NCBI RefSeq assembly: GCF_010686685.1
Contig: NZ_JAAGWD010000002.1
Coordinates: forward strand, 248,001 to 312,000
Length of the DNA: 64,000 bases
From: Pontibacter burrus
GTDB taxonomy: Bacteria > Bacteroidota > Bacteroidia > Cytophagales > Hymenobacteraceae
Direction of reading: 5' to 3'
The notes under the pieces: model-generated
The model's input: only the letters and a program-made list of their open reading frames with translations
Databases searched by the model: none
What the model was told of the DNA's origin: nothing
Translations under genes and position numbers: made by a program
Shown: positions 35,108 through 45,800 of the stretch, in pieces
Numbering within the stretch: the first letter of the stretch is position 1
How the letters are laid out: the number at the start of each line of letters is the position of its first letter

Positions 35108-37210
35108 ATGCTTGTAAATAAGGTTTCTGACCAGATAAAGAAAAGTAAATACATTAGCCGCGACCTGAGCTGGCTACGCTTTAATTACCGCGTACTCGAT
35201 CAGGCCCGCGACACCAGTCGCTCAATTTTCGACAAACTTAAGTTTCTGGCCATTACCTCTTCTAACCTGGATGAGTTCTTCATGATCCGGGTGGGCAGCT
35301 TGTACAACTACATCGACTATGGCAAGGAGCGACTAGATTACTCGGGCCTTCGCGAACTGCCGTTCCGCAAAAAGCTGTTAGACTATTCGCACCGTTTTGT
35401 AAACGACCAGTACCTGACGTACAATAACGAACTAAAGCCTGATTTTGAAAAGTATGGCTTTGATGTGCTGATGGTGGGCGAGCTGACTGAGATTGAGCAG
35501 AAAAAAGTGGATTCTTACTTTAAGAATACCATATTCCCGCTGCTTACGCCCATGGTGTTCGATAACTACCACGGTTTTCCGTTGCTTATGAACCAGCTGC
35601 TCACCTTTGGCGTGGTTACCCGCACCGAAGAAGAGCAGAAAGCTCAGGACCGCCTTACTTTTGTACAGATACCGCAGAACCTGGCGCGTTTTTACGAGAT
35701 CAACCGCAAGGATAAGATCGTGTTTGTGCCGATTGAAGAGATCGTACGCTGGAAGATAAAAAAGCTTTTCCGCAACGTCGAGATCGTATCGGTAAACCTG
35801 TTCCGCATTACCCGTAACGGCGATTTTACCCTGGAAGAGTCGGATGATATTGATGCGGATTTTGTGCAGGAGATCAAGTCGAAGCTGAAAACGCGCAAGA
35901 AGGGCCGTGTAGTGCGCCTGGAAGTAGAGCGTAATCCGTCAGCGTTCATGATGAAGATCCTGAAAGAGCGCTGGACGATAGATAATGCTAACGTTTTTAC
36001 GATCAATAGTTTAATGGACCTGCGCGGGTTGTGGCAGATCATCAACCACCGTCAGTTCCGCGATAAGTGCTTTAAACATCCTTCGTCGGTAATGCCGCCA
36101 AGCCTGCCTTCAGATGGTGTGGACCTTTTCCAGTACCTGAAAGACCACGATGTGCTGTTGCATCACCCTTACAACAGCATGGAGCCGGTGGTGAATTTGC
36201 TGGAACGCGCCGCCGAAGACCCGTATGTGCTGGGGATCAAACAAACCATTTACCGCCTCGCCGACCAGAGCCGTGTTACAGCTGCCCTGCTGAAAGCAGC
36301 CGAAAACGGAAAGCACGTATCGGTGTTGTTTGAGGTAAAGGCCCGGTTTGATGAAGAGCGTAACCTGAAGGAGGGCGACCGCCTGGAGAAAGCCGGCTGC
36401 TTTGTGATCTATGGCATCAGCAAGTATAAAACGCATACCAAAATGCTGATGATCATCCGGAAGGAAGGCGAGAAGGTAACGCGCTACGTGCATATTGGCA
36501 GCGGTAACTATAACGAGCAAACTGCCCGCCTTTACTCCGATGTAAGCTTGCTGACAACAGATGAAGTTTACGCGCACGACGTTTCGGAATTCTTTAATGT
36601 AATAACCGGCCACTCGCGCCCGAACGAGTATAAATCGCTTCTTACTTCTCCGAAGGCCATGCGCAACCAGCTGATAGAGCTTATTCGCAACGAGGCCCGC
36701 AATGCCAAAAAGGGGCTGAAGAGCGGTATCGTGATCAAGATAAACTCGCTGGAAGATAAAGAGGTGATGGATGAGTTTTATAAGGCATCAAAAGCAGGTG
36801 TTCCTATTAAGCTTATAGTGCGGGGAATCTGCTGCCTGCGCCCTGGCCGCGAAGACCTGAGCGAAAACATCTTTGTGAAATCTATAGTTGGCGAATACCT
36901 GGAGCACAGCCGCATCTATTATTTCCACAACTCCGGCGATCCGAAAGTATTCAGTGGCAGTGCTGATATTATGGTGCGCAGTTTCGATAGAAGGATAGAA
37001 GCTTTGTTTCTGATTCTGAACGAAGACCTGAAGCGGGAGGCCATGACAATCCTGCACTATAACCTACTGGATAACCAGAACTCATACATCATGCGCGAAG
37101 ACGGTACCTACATCAAGAGTCGTCCGGCAGCCAGCGAAGCAGCGATAGACATCCACAAAGTCTTCTATAACCGGCAGATATTCGAGAATACAGATTTTGA
37201 GCTGGTGTAG
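35108..37210 (+). CDS. ppk1: Polyphosphate kinase 1
   Basis: At 700 residues this is a full-length PPK1, which makes polyphosphate from ATP at the membrane. The N-terminal domain shows YISRDLSWLRFNYRVLDQA. The catalytic C-terminal domains contain HTKMLMI (His ~443, the probable phosphorylated residue), YVHIGSGNYNEQTARLYSD (~461) and IVRGICCLRPG. A terminator at 37,233-37,266 follows. It stands alone, without an adjacent exopolyphosphatase gene. Confidence 0.97.
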   Translation: MLVNKVSDQIKKSKYISRDLSWLRFNYRVLDQARDTSRSIFDKLKFLAITSSNLDEFFMIRVGSLYNYIDYGKERLDYSGLRELPFRKKLLDYSHRFVNDQYLTYNNELKPDFEKYGFDVLMVGELTEIEQKKVDSYFKNTIFPLLTPMVFDNYHGFPLLMNQLLTFGVVTRTEEEQKAQDRLTFVQIPQNLARFYEINRKDKIVFVPIEEIVRWKIKKLFRNVEIVSVNLFRITRNGDFTLEESDDIDADFVQEIKSKLKTRKKGRVVRLEVERNPSAFMMKILKERWTIDNANVFTINSLMDLRGLWQIINHRQFRDKCFKHPSSVMPPSLPSDGVDLFQYLKDHDVLLHHPYNSMEPVVNLLERAAEDPYVLGIKQTIYRLADQSRVTAALLKAAENGKHVSVLFEVKARFDEERNLKEGDRLEKAGCFVIYGISKYKTHTKMLMIIRKEGEKVTRYVHIGSGNYNEQTARLYSDVSLLTTDEVYAHDVSEFFNVITGHSRPNEYKSLLTSPKAMRNQLIELIRNEARNAKKGLKSGIVIKINSLEDKEVMDEFYKASKAGVPIKLIVRGICCLRPGREDLSENIFVKSIVGEYLEHSRIYYFHNSGDPKVFSGSADIMVRSFDRRIEALFLILNEDLKREAMTILHYNLLDNQNSYIMREDGTYIKSRPAASEAAIDIHKVFYNRQIFENTDFELV

Positions 37211-37602
37211 ATTTTAATGACTTCCAAGTTATAAACCCCATCTTCTCTGAGCAGGAGGTGGGGTTTATAGTTACCTTTCAGTTTAAAACTATAGTTTTAG
37301 TCACAACTACAGCGCTGTTTCATAACTATAGTTGCTTGCCGGTAGTTTTATTCAGGCGAGGTGCCAGATCATGCTCTAAACTATAGTTTCTGCCAGCTAT
37401 AGTGGAGTGTTATGTTTCCTTTTAATGGAGAGCCGCGCCGAAAAATTGCATTATTTTTTGCACTAAACAGGGTAGAAATTGCCAAACAGGTTACAACCAT
37501 TCTTCGTGAAATAAGTACATAATCTACCCCCTTGTTGTGCCTTCCTGCCTTATTTGTGACCAGACAAATACAACAAGACCTGATTTTTAGTACTGACTTA
37601 AC
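37211..37602. other. Intergenic region with clustered AACTATAGTT motifs
   Basis: Beyond the ppk1 terminator this 390-bp stretch contains four CTATAG copies within about 120 bp (near 37,289, 37,325, 37,380 and 37,397). No gene or RNA structure is recognised. Confidence 0.6.
37233..37266 (+). terminator. Terminator of ppk1
   Basis: AAACCCCA (37,233-37,240) pairs with TGGGGTTT (37,259-37,266), with further pairing inside. No long T-run follows. Confidence 0.7.
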
Positions 37603-38397
37603 ATGAAAAAAATAAAAGAAGAGAAACCTGTGCTGAATGGCAAAAAAGTGCCTGCTGCCAATAACCCGCAGACGCAGCAGGAAATTGCCAATGAATTTTA
37701 TAAGCAAACCCTTACACTACTGAAAGACAGCCCGACCCCATATTTGCTGGGCGGCGGTTATGCCATGTTTGAATATACCGGCATTGTGCGCGACATGAAG
37801 GACCTGGATATTTTCTGTAAACCAAGCGAATATCAGTATCACTTAAAATACCTGAACGATAAAGGCTACCAGACAGAAATTACAGATGCACGCTGGCTGG
37901 CAAAAGTGTTTCAGAACGGCCATTACATCGACATTATTTTTAATACGGTAAACAACATCTGTACCGTAGATGACAGCTGGTACGAGTATGCCGTGAAAGG
38001 AAAAGTATTTGGTATTCCTGTTAAATTCCTGGCACCCGAAGAGCTGATCTGGTGTAAGATTTATGTGCAGAACCGTGAACGTTACGATGGGGCTGACGTG
38101 AACCATTTGTTTCTGCGCTACGGAAAACAACTGGATTGGAAGCGCCTTTTCAGCAGGCTGGACCAGCATTGGGAGCTATTACTGAGCCAGGTTGTAAATT
38201 TCCAGTTTGTGTACCCAGCCGACCGTGACATCATACCGAAATGGCTTTTCGATGAACTGATTCAGCGTGCGCAGCACCAGTATGAGCTGCCAGCCTCGAT
38301 AGAAAAAGTTTGCCGTGGCCCCATTATAGACCAGACCCAGTACAAAACCGATATTACGGAATGGGAGTACAAGGTGGTAACTATAAAAACCATTTAA
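37603..38397 (+). CDS. Predicted nucleotidyltransferase
   Basis: This 264-residue protein carries a minimal nucleotidyltransferase signature: PYLLGGGYAMFEYTG (~48-62), RDMKDLDIFCKP (~65-76) with the paired acidic residues, and YIDIIFNTVNN (~108-118). A C-terminal helical region follows (PEELIWCKIYVQNRERYDGA). The substrate is not known. It is followed 3 bp later by a metallophosphoesterase gene, and the two are surely co-transcribed. Confidence 0.8.
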   Translation: MKKIKEEKPVLNGKKVPAANNPQTQQEIANEFYKQTLTLLKDSPTPYLLGGGYAMFEYTGIVRDMKDLDIFCKPSEYQYHLKYLNDKGYQTEITDARWLAKVFQNGHYIDIIFNTVNNICTVDDSWYEYAVKGKVFGIPVKFLAPEELIWCKIYVQNRERYDGADVNHLFLRYGKQLDWKRLFSRLDQHWELLLSQVVNFQFVYPADRDIIPKWLFDELIQRAQHQYELPASIEKVCRGPIIDQTQYKTDITEWEYKVVTIKTI

Positions 38398-38400
38398 CGG

Positions 38401-39141
38401 ATGGATAAAAAAAGGAAGAAAACCCGCATTGCAGCGGTTGGCGATATACACGTTCGGGAAACAGACAAAGGCAAGTGGACAGACTATTTTAAGGATGTAT
38501 CGGCAGATGCGGATGTGCTGCTGATCTGCGGCGACCTGACCGACCACGGCCGTGCCTCGGAAGCCGAGGTGCTGAGCCAGGAGCTACGTGCCTGTTCAAT
38601 ACCTGTAGTGGCAGTGTTGGGCAACCATGACTACGATCAGAATGAACATACCGAGATCAGAAAAATTCTGGCAGAGGCCGGCGTGAACATGCTGGATGGT
38701 GATATGATTGTGCTAGAGGATGTGGGCTTTGCTGGAGTAAAAGGCTTTGGTGGCGGTTTTAACCGTGCCATGCTGGCCATGTTCGGAGAGCCGATGATGA
38801 AGCAGTTTGTACAGGAAGCTGTGGACGAATCGCTGAAACTGGATGGCGCCCTGTCGCGGCTGGAAACGGAACATCCTGATCTGCCAAAAATTGCTGTGCT
38901 GCACTATGCGCCTATTTCAGCAACTATAAAAGGTGAGCCCGAAGCCATTTACCCTTTCCTTGGGTCGTCGCGTTTAGCGGAGCCTTTGGAGCGGCGGCAG
39001 GTGTTGGCCGCTTTTCACGGGCATGCGCACGTGGGCACTCTGCAAGGCGAAACAGCCAAGGGGGTAAAGGTGTTTAACGTAGCCAGGCCATTGTTGCAAA
39101 AGCTGGATAAACCGCTTCCGTATTATGTACTGGAGGTGTAA
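38401..39141 (+). CDS. Calcineurin-like metallophosphoesterase
   Basis: This 246-residue protein shows the standard metal-binding blocks in order: AAVGDIHVRE, LLICGDLTDHG, VLGNHDYD, VLHYAPIS (the HY pair) and FHGHAHVG. Such enzymes hydrolyse phosphomonoesters or diesters. The three-base gap to the upstream nucleotidyltransferase suggests the two act on the same small molecule or nucleotide, one adding and one removing, but this is inference. A strong terminator follows. Confidence 0.88.
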   Translation: MDKKRKKTRIAAVGDIHVRETDKGKWTDYFKDVSADADVLLICGDLTDHGRASEAEVLSQELRACSIPVVAVLGNHDYDQNEHTEIRKILAEAGVNMLDGDMIVLEDVGFAGVKGFGGGFNRAMLAMFGEPMMKQFVQEAVDESLKLDGALSRLETEHPDLPKIAVLHYAPISATIKGEPEAIYPFLGSSRLAEPLERRQVLAAFHGHAHVGTLQGETAKGVKVFNVARPLLQKLDKPLPYYVLEV

Positions 39142-39153
39142 ACTATAAAATTT

Positions 39154-39189
39154 AAAAGCGGCCACTTGTATACACAGGTGGCCGCTTTT
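39154..39189 (+). terminator. Intrinsic terminator of the nucleotidyltransferase-phosphoesterase pair
   Basis: AAAAGCGGCCAC and GTGGCCGCTTTT arms with a short loop; the T-run is part of the second arm. Confidence 0.9.
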
Positions 39190-39238
39190 GCTTTCGGCAA
39201 TTCTTGCCTACATTTAGTATCTAAACCGGATACAAACT

Positions 39239-40423
39239 ATGCTCTTCAGAAATACCGCGCTCGTGGTTATGCTGATGCTTGGCTTTACAGCATGCCAGCA
39301 GCCACAGCAAACCACAACCCCAACTGCTCAAACACAAGCTGCCGAAAATAAATACTATTACCCGGGCAAAGGCGATAACTGGGAAAAGAAGAACCCAGAA
39401 GAACTTGGCTTAGATGCCACGCTTCTGCAACAGGCCGTGGAATGGGCCAAAACCCAGGAAACCACCCAGATCGAAAAAGACTTCTCTACCCAGAAAGAAA
39501 TATTCGGAGAACCGCTTGGGCCACTACCAGCCAGCAGAGCCAACACCAACGGCATTATCCTGAAAAACGGCTACATTGTGGCAGAGTGGGGCGATACCGA
39601 AGCTGTAGATCCGACCTACAGTGTGGCTAAAAGTTTTTTGTCTACCATACTTGGCCTGACGATAGATCGGGGCATGATCAAAAGCATAAACGACCCGGTA
39701 GCAAACTATGTAAACGACGGCGGCTATAGTTCGGAGCAGAACAGTAAGGTTACCTGGGAGCAACATGCCCGCCAGACCAGCGAATGGGAAGGCGAACTAT
39801 GGGGCAAAAAGCATGACTTTGTTGGTAAAGAAGCCTTCGGGCGCGGAGAGCGCAAGTCACGTGAGCTGCAGGCGCCGGGCAGCTACTATGAGTATAATGA
39901 TGTACGCATAAACCGCTTTGCCCTCTCGCTGCTGCGCCTGTGGGAGAAACCACTTCCGGAAGTGCTAAAAAATGAAATAATGAACCCGATTGGAGCCTCT
40001 GAAACCTGGCAGTGGGTGCCTTACCGCAATTCTATAGTTGAGATAAACGGCAAGCAAATGCCATCGGTAAGTGGCGGTACGCGCTGGGGCGGTGGCCTCT
40101 GGATAAACACCCGCGACGAAGCCCGTTTCGGATACCTGTTCCTGCGCAACGGCCGCTGGAAAGACAAGCAACTGCTCTCTGAGAAATGGGTTAGGGAAGC
40201 TACTACCCGCGGCTCCGTTGGCCCGGATTATGGCTACCTGTGGTGGCTGAACACCGAAGGCAAAGCCTGGCCCGATGCCCCAACCACCAGCTACGCAGCC
40301 CTGGGCGCCGGCCAAAATACAGTATGGATTGACCCCGAGCACGACATTGTTCTAGTTTGGCGCTGGCACAATGGCAACCCAAATGAGCTGATAAAACGGG
40401 TACTTGCTGCGGTAAAGGAGTAG
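39239..40423 (+). CDS. Serine hydrolase (class C beta-lactamase-like) lipoprotein
   Basis: This 394-residue protein has a lipoprotein signal (LVVMLMLGFTAC) and penicillin-binding-protein-type catalytic motifs. SxxK is in YSVAKSFLSTILGL (~126-139) and the Tyr-x-Asn-type motif is YEYNDVRINR (~218). A late motif near SVGPDYGYLWWLN and ALGAGQNTVW replaces the KTG box. Family members hydrolyse esters, peptides or cell-wall-like substrates; the specific activity is unknown. The 4-bp spacing to the next gene suggests co-transcription. Confidence 0.87.
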   Translation: MLFRNTALVVMLMLGFTACQQPQQTTTPTAQTQAAENKYYYPGKGDNWEKKNPEELGLDATLLQQAVEWAKTQETTQIEKDFSTQKEIFGEPLGPLPASRANTNGIILKNGYIVAEWGDTEAVDPTYSVAKSFLSTILGLTIDRGMIKSINDPVANYVNDGGYSSEQNSKVTWEQHARQTSEWEGELWGKKHDFVGKEAFGRGERKSRELQAPGSYYEYNDVRINRFALSLLRLWEKPLPEVLKNEIMNPIGASETWQWVPYRNSIVEINGKQMPSVSGGTRWGGGLWINTRDEARFGYLFLRNGRWKDKQLLSEKWVREATTRGSVGPDYGYLWWLNTEGKAWPDAPTTSYAALGAGQNTVWIDPEHDIVLVWRWHNGNPNELIKRVLAAVKE

Positions 40424-40427
40424 CCTG

Positions 40428-41165
40428 ATGGAAAGGGATATCAAACCCCAAAAAGCTAAAGCAGATGACATCTATTCGAAAGACTTTGTTTCTGGTCTTT
40501 TTGATAGCATGGCAGCAACTTATGGTGTTACCAATTACTTCGCATCTTTTGGGTTTGCAGAGCGTTGGCGTCACCAGTTTATCAAACAGCTGCCGGATCA
40601 CCCTTACCTGGAAGTCGGATATGATATGATGACGGGCATGGGAGAAGTCTGGGCATCGTTCGATAACAGATTTAAAGGAGCTGAAATAATTGCGCTTGAT
40701 ATTTCACCTGTAATGCTGGCCAAAGCTGAAAAGCGACTTCATAAGTATGAATTAACCATTACAGTTGATCAGGTTGATGTACTTGCTAACTCCATTCCTG
40801 ATAATTCAGCAGACTTCATTGTCTCATCTTTCGGGCTGAAGACTTTTAACAAAGTCCAGTTAGGTATGCTGGCTGATGAAGTGGCGCGTATACTCAGGCC
40901 GGATGGGGTTTTCTCTTTTGTAGAGATTTCTGTGCCTCAAAATGTACTAAAGCCCTTTTACATGTTCTACCTGAAGCATGCTATCCCGGTTATCGGCAAA
41001 CTGTTTCAGGGCAATGCAGAAAATTACCGGATGCTGGGGAAATATACAGCTAAGTTCAAAGACTGCAGGCTCTTCCACGATCTGCTTTCCGAACGTGGAT
41101 TAGATGTGAAGTACAACAGTTACTTCTATGGATGCGCTACAGGCGTATCAGGAAGAAAGCTATAG
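40428..41165 (+). CDS. Class I SAM-dependent methyltransferase (UbiE-like)
   Basis: This 245-residue protein opens like UbiE (FDSMAATYGVTNYFASFGFA). Its SAM-binding motif is YLEVGYDMMTGMGEVW (~65-80), followed by IIALDISPVML (motif II) and FIVSSFGLKTF; the hydrophobic domain before the C-terminus includes KPFYMFYLKHAIPVIGKLFQ. The substrate is unknown. It is distinct enough from UbiE, in its degenerate glycine motif, that I do not assign menaquinone synthesis. The TAG stop is part of a CTATAG motif. Confidence 0.82.
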   Translation: MERDIKPQKAKADDIYSKDFVSGLFDSMAATYGVTNYFASFGFAERWRHQFIKQLPDHPYLEVGYDMMTGMGEVWASFDNRFKGAEIIALDISPVMLAKAEKRLHKYELTITVDQVDVLANSIPDNSADFIVSSFGLKTFNKVQLGMLADEVARILRPDGVFSFVEISVPQNVLKPFYMFYLKHAIPVIGKLFQGNAENYRMLGKYTAKFKDCRLFHDLLSERGLDVKYNSYFYGCATGVSGRKL

Positions 41166-42026
41166 TTACTTAAACCGCTTTAAGTGGCTTTTCTGAAAGG
41201 TCCACTCCGGTGTTAATAAAGGGCCGTTAAACTTTGTGCTATACCAGGGGCTAAGCTCCGGGTTCATGGAGTTCTGGAGTATTTGTATTTCCTGAGCGGG
41301 CATGTAGCTTTGGGCTAGTAGAAAGAGCTTTTCGCCGGTTTGTGTGTTTACAGCCATATCCATAATTATAACGGCATGCCCCGGACTTCCGCCTTTTATA
41401 AACACATCACCGATCTGTATCTCATCTATAGTTACAGGCTTCATTTCCTTTTCTAAAGAGAGCGTGCCGGCATAGGTAAACACAATTTTCAGGTAATCCC
41501 TAAACGAACTATAGTTTGTAGCCGGAGCTGCCTTTTTAAACCAGTTTACATCATTGCCTTTCACGTTTATTCTGTAGCCCTGCTGCCATTTGCTATAGTT
41601 TGCCGTAAAGCTGCTAGTAAAGTTGAAGTGTATAGAATCGTAGCTTTTCTGGCTGTACAGGTACTCCGCTCGCAAACGCATAATCGCATCTGCGCACTGT
41701 TGCAGGTCATAGTTACCTACATCAATATCCAGCACGGCATCATACACTCCATCGTTAGGTTTTACTTTGCCATTGTAGTAATGCACCACCGCACCATGTG
41801 GTTTCAGCTTGAAGTTCTGCAGATAAGCCTGGAAAGAATTTGCCTGTGCTCTAACCCGGGTAAAGCCAGTCGGAGCCGGATACCTTTCTGTTATCGTTTC
41901 ACCAGACGGATTAACCTTTACTTGTGGTGCCGTCACTTCTTCCGTGGAGATATCCTTTACTTGTTCAGCATTGGAGTTGCAGGCAGTGAGCAATAGTAAA
42001 AGGAGAGAGGTGAGGCAGCGCGTCAT
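41166..42026 (-). CDS. DUF4846 lipoprotein
   Basis: This 286-residue protein has a lipoprotein signal (LTSLLLLLLTAC) and then the DUF4846 body. Recognisable parts are FTRVRAQANSFQAYLQNFKL, CADAIMRLRAEYLYSQKSYD, HFNFTSSF and IGDVFIKGGSPGHAVIIMDM. The last segment, with a conserved His in SPGHAV, resembles an NlpC/P60-type fold. Its biochemical role is not established. It converges on the methyltransferase gene with no space between the two stops. Confidence 0.83.
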   Translation of the reverse strand: MTRCLTSLLLLLLTACNSNAEQVKDISTEEVTAPQVKVNPSGETITERYPAPTGFTRVRAQANSFQAYLQNFKLKPHGAVVHYYNGKVKPNDGVYDAVLDIDVGNYDLQQCADAIMRLRAEYLYSQKSYDSIHFNFTSSFTANYSKWQQGYRINVKGNDVNWFKKAAPATNYSSFRDYLKIVFTYAGTLSLEKEMKPVTIDEIQIGDVFIKGGSPGHAVIIMDMAVNTQTGEKLFLLAQSYMPAQEIQILQNSMNPELSPWYSTKFNGPLLTPEWTFQKSHLKRFK

Positions 42027-42093
42027 AAGTTTGTCGTTTTATGGAAGATAATATAACCAGATAGCTTCAGTGTAATTAGAGCGTTTGTAATTG

Positions 42094-42759
42094 CTAATTC
42101 TTGCTCGTATTAAGTTCTTTTCTTAGATGATTTATTTCTTTCTGCAATGATTCGAGGTGGTCAGGAATACTCTGCAGCTTATTATGAGTAATACTTACAT
42201 CAGTTTCGTTAACAAGCCTTCTAAAAGAAGTGAGGGAAAAGTTAAAATATTGGTGCTGTTTTCTACTAGATTTTAATTTTTCTGTAAACGATATTACTCC
42301 CGAATACTCTAAATCTGAATCTTTAAATTTATTATAAAAGCTAGCAACTCCATCTAAAAGAGTAGAAACACTTTCATTTTTCCCAAGCACAAGGATATCA
42401 TATTTTTTAGTGCCTTTACTAAAAGCAAATGTCTCTTCTTTAGAATTAATAATTGGATTATGCCACTCAACAGAAATATTATAAGCGGGATTTTCTCCAT
42501 GATTTTTAATAGTTATCAAGATCAACCCTGATCTATCTATAAAATTAGGCTGTATCACTAACTGGGGTCTTTGAGCCAATGTTTGATGGTAAAAAGTATC
42601 ATAGGCAATCCATGCAGATATAACTGCAATTGTTAAGGATATAGTTGCTACCACTGTTTCCCAATCTTGATTTAGAATTCTATAGATTGTTAGTGTTAAT
42701 GATGCAACAATTACAATCATAAAACTCAATCGGATCAAACTTGCTTTGTTAATGTTCAT
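42094..42759 (-). CDS. Membrane protein of unknown function
   Basis: The 221-residue protein starts MNINKASLIRLSFMIVIVAS. It has two N-terminal hydrophobic helices (~8-28 and ~37-55), a soluble beta-rich part (RPQLVIQPNFIDRSGLILIT, KNHGENPAYNISVEWHNP) and a helical C-terminus. The soluble part resembles an immunoglobulin-like segment seen in predicted membrane-anchored proteins. It is markedly AT-rich relative to neighbours, which may mean recent acquisition. Confidence 0.65.
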   Translation of the reverse strand: MNINKASLIRLSFMIVIVASLTLTIYRILNQDWETVVATISLTIAVISAWIAYDTFYHQTLAQRPQLVIQPNFIDRSGLILITIKNHGENPAYNISVEWHNPIINSKEETFAFSKGTKKYDILVLGKNESVSTLLDGVASFYNKFKDSDLEYSGVISFTEKLKSSRKQHQYFNFSLTSFRRLVNETDVSITHNKLQSIPDHLESLQKEINHLRKELNTSKN

Positions 42760-42809
42760 TTGGAACTTATTAATTTTATATAATAATGCTAATTAATTGT
42801 TATATAAAC

Positions 42810-42842
42810 AAAACAGGCTGCTCCAGATGGGGCAGCCTGTTT
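42810..42842 (-). terminator. Terminator of the amidohydrolase fusion gene
   Basis: AAACAGGCTG and CAGCCTGTTT-type arms at 42,811-42,820 and 42,831-42,842 lie just past the stop at 42,865, read on the minus strand. Confidence 0.8.
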
Positions 42843-42864
42843 GCTATAGTTTGAAATTTAATTC

Positions 42865-45800
42865 TTAGTGGCGGCAGGTGCAGTGCTCACCGGCTATGCC
42901 TTCGAAGCGGGTGTTGGTGCCTTCGTGCCAGTCAAATGCAGTGGCGGTACGGCTGTTTTCCCACCAGAACTTGCCTGGCTGCTTGTTATAGTTGCCGATC
43001 TCAGCCATAGTAGCTGCATCGTATAGACGGCCATTCACCATCGTATATTTCACGTGCTCGGTGTTCTGGATGTTCTCCAGCGGGTTCTGGTCCAGCACGA
43101 TCAGGTCGGCCAGTTTGCCTTCTTCCAGCGAGCCCAGTTCCTTGCCCATGCCAATGTACTCAGCACCGTTCAGGGTTGCTGCGCGAAGTGCTTCCAGGTT
43201 GGTCATGCCGCCTTGCTGCAGCATCCATAGTTCCCAGTGTGCTCCTAAGCCTTGTAGCTGCCCATGAGCACCCAGGTTTACTTTCACACCTGACTTAGCC
43301 AATTTTGTAGTTGCTTCTGATGTCAGGATATGGCCATTTTCGTATTCCTCATCTGGTACCAATGTAACGCGGCGTGAGCGGCCATCGATTACAGAACGAG
43401 GTGAGAATTTCAATAAACGCTCTTTCTCCCAAACGTTTGTTTTCTGGTACCAGTAGTACTCACCTGAGTTACCAGCATAGTTCACGATCAGAGTAGGCGT
43501 GTAGCCTGTCTCAGATGCCTTCCATACATCAACCACGTCTTTGTAAAGCGGGGCAACCGGAATGTTGTGCTCAATACCTGAGTGACCATCCAGGATCATA
43601 CTCATGTTGTGGAAGAACGTAGAACCACCTTCCGGTACCACGGTCATATCCAGTTCGCGGGCGGCCTGAATTACCTGCTGGCGCTGCTCACGGCGTGGCT
43701 GGTTGTAGCTCTTCACCGAGAAACCACCAACTGCCTTAATACGGCGCAGGTGTGAACGGGCATCGTCCAGGCTATTGATCACGGCTTTAAAGTTACCGTC
43801 GGCACCATAAAGGATGGTACCAGTAGAGTAAATGCGCGGCCCGATCATGTTACCGGCTTTCACAGCTTCAGACTGGCTGAACACCATTTCTGTAGTCGAT
43901 GACGGGTCGTGCGTTGTGGTAACGCCGTAAGCCAGGTTCGTGTAGTACGACCACTGCTTCTGCGGGCTCATGCCGTTACGGAACGTGCCTAAGTGCGCGT
44001 GTACGTCCACTATACCAGGCATAATGGTTTTGCCAGCAGCGTCAATCACTTTCGCATCTTTCGGAACGGCTACGTTTTTGCCAACTGAAACTATACGGTT
44101 GCCTTCCACAACTATAGTACCGCCTTCAATCACTTCGTCGCCTTTCATGGTAATGATGCGTGCGTTCGTGAAAGCTACTTTACCTTCCGGTGTATCTGTT
44201 TTCAGCACAAGGCCAATTTTAGTACCAGTCGTATCGATTGCAGGAAGTTTATCAGGAGCACCTTCTACAAACGAGAAACGGTTTTTGATGTCGTTTGAGA
44301 AGTACTCATCGCCCAGCACCCAGTTTATTTTCTTGCTATCGCCAGACCAGTGCAGGCTTGTACCGGCGTCGCGGGTAAAGCGGGCAACCGGAACAGCTTT
44401 GGAATCAGCGCTTAGGTCCATACCAGAACCGTTTGCAGTAAACGGAACTACGTAGCCATTAAACAACTCTACAAACGCCAGCCATTTGTTGTCCGGGCTT
44501 GGGTAAAATTGGTCTGTATACTTCGAGGTGTAGTGTGTCTGCTCTTCTTTTCCGTTCAGGTCCACACTCTTGAAAGCAGATTTGCCAGCTTCATAACCTG
44601 TAAAGAAAATGCGGTCAGAAGTAGCGTTGAACTGTGGGTTCGACCCGCTTCGCTGTACAAAAGTAGGGTTCTTGCCTTCAGCGGTCATGTAGTAAATACC
44701 ACGCTCGTTACCGTGCGCAAAACCCATGTGGTTGTTACCGCCTTCTTTGTTATAAACTATAAACTTACCGTTTGGCGAGAACGAAGCATTGGTGTAGAAC
44801 CCTTTCTCAGCAGTAAGCTTAGTTGGCTTGGCATTCTTTTTACGGATATCCAGCTTCATCAGCGCGCTATAGTTGTCGTCGTTCCAGGTAGAGTAAACGA
44901 TGTGCTTACCATCTGGCGAGAAAGCTGGGTAGAACTCGAAATCAGTGCCTTTGGTGATGCGCTCCGGCTTGCCGTTTGGCAATTCCTTTTTATAGATGTG
45001 GCCGGCGGCGTTGAATACCAAAATTTTTCCGTCTGGAGAAGTTACCGCATGGCGGATAGCTTTAGCTGTAAACTCTTTCGGAGATACGCCCCCGTTCTTG
45101 CTGAAATCATGACGCACTGCATCAGCAATGTAATGCGTGGCAGTAGCCTCAAACGGGATGTTGGTTACTTTCTGGTTGGCTACATCTACTTTGTTGATCT
45201 TGCCTTGTGCCCAGTATACTATGCTCTTGTTATCTGGTGTCCAAGAGAAAGACGGATACAGGCCGAAAATAGCCCATGCTTCCTGCTGGTCTTTGCTCAG
45301 GTTATCAACTATAGGCCACTGCTCTCCGGTTTTCAGATCCTGAATAAACAGCACTGATTTGGTACGCACGCGACGTACAAAAGCAATGTGCTTGCCATCC
45401 GGGGAAATAGTTGGGCGAACAGAACCACCGTTGCCGGTAACTATATTTTCGATCTGGCCTGTGTTGCGGTCCACTCTGCGGATCACATAAATCTGGCCGT
45501 TCGGGTCTTTGTTGTATTCAAACGTAGTACCACCGCTCATGTCTTCAGAGAAGTACACGTACTTACCGTCTGGCGATACAAATGGCTCACCAGCGTCCTG
45601 CTGGTCGTTTTTACGTTTGGTTAGCTGCACGCCTGCGCCGCCTGTGCGGTGGTACATCCACATCTCACCGGCACCCAGCGAGCGGGTATTGGTAAAGTGC
45701 TTTCTGGCGATCAGGTACTGGCCATCCGGCGTCCATACAGCGTTGTTCAAAAGCCTGAAGCTCTCTTTTGTGATCTGCTTCGCATCCGAACCGTCGCGCT

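Noticed and set aside
44509-45357. Long plus-strand open frame of 282 residues
   Set aside because: It lies wholly opposite the amidohydrolase fusion gene, whose protein motifs are clear. The plus-strand translation has no recognisable features.
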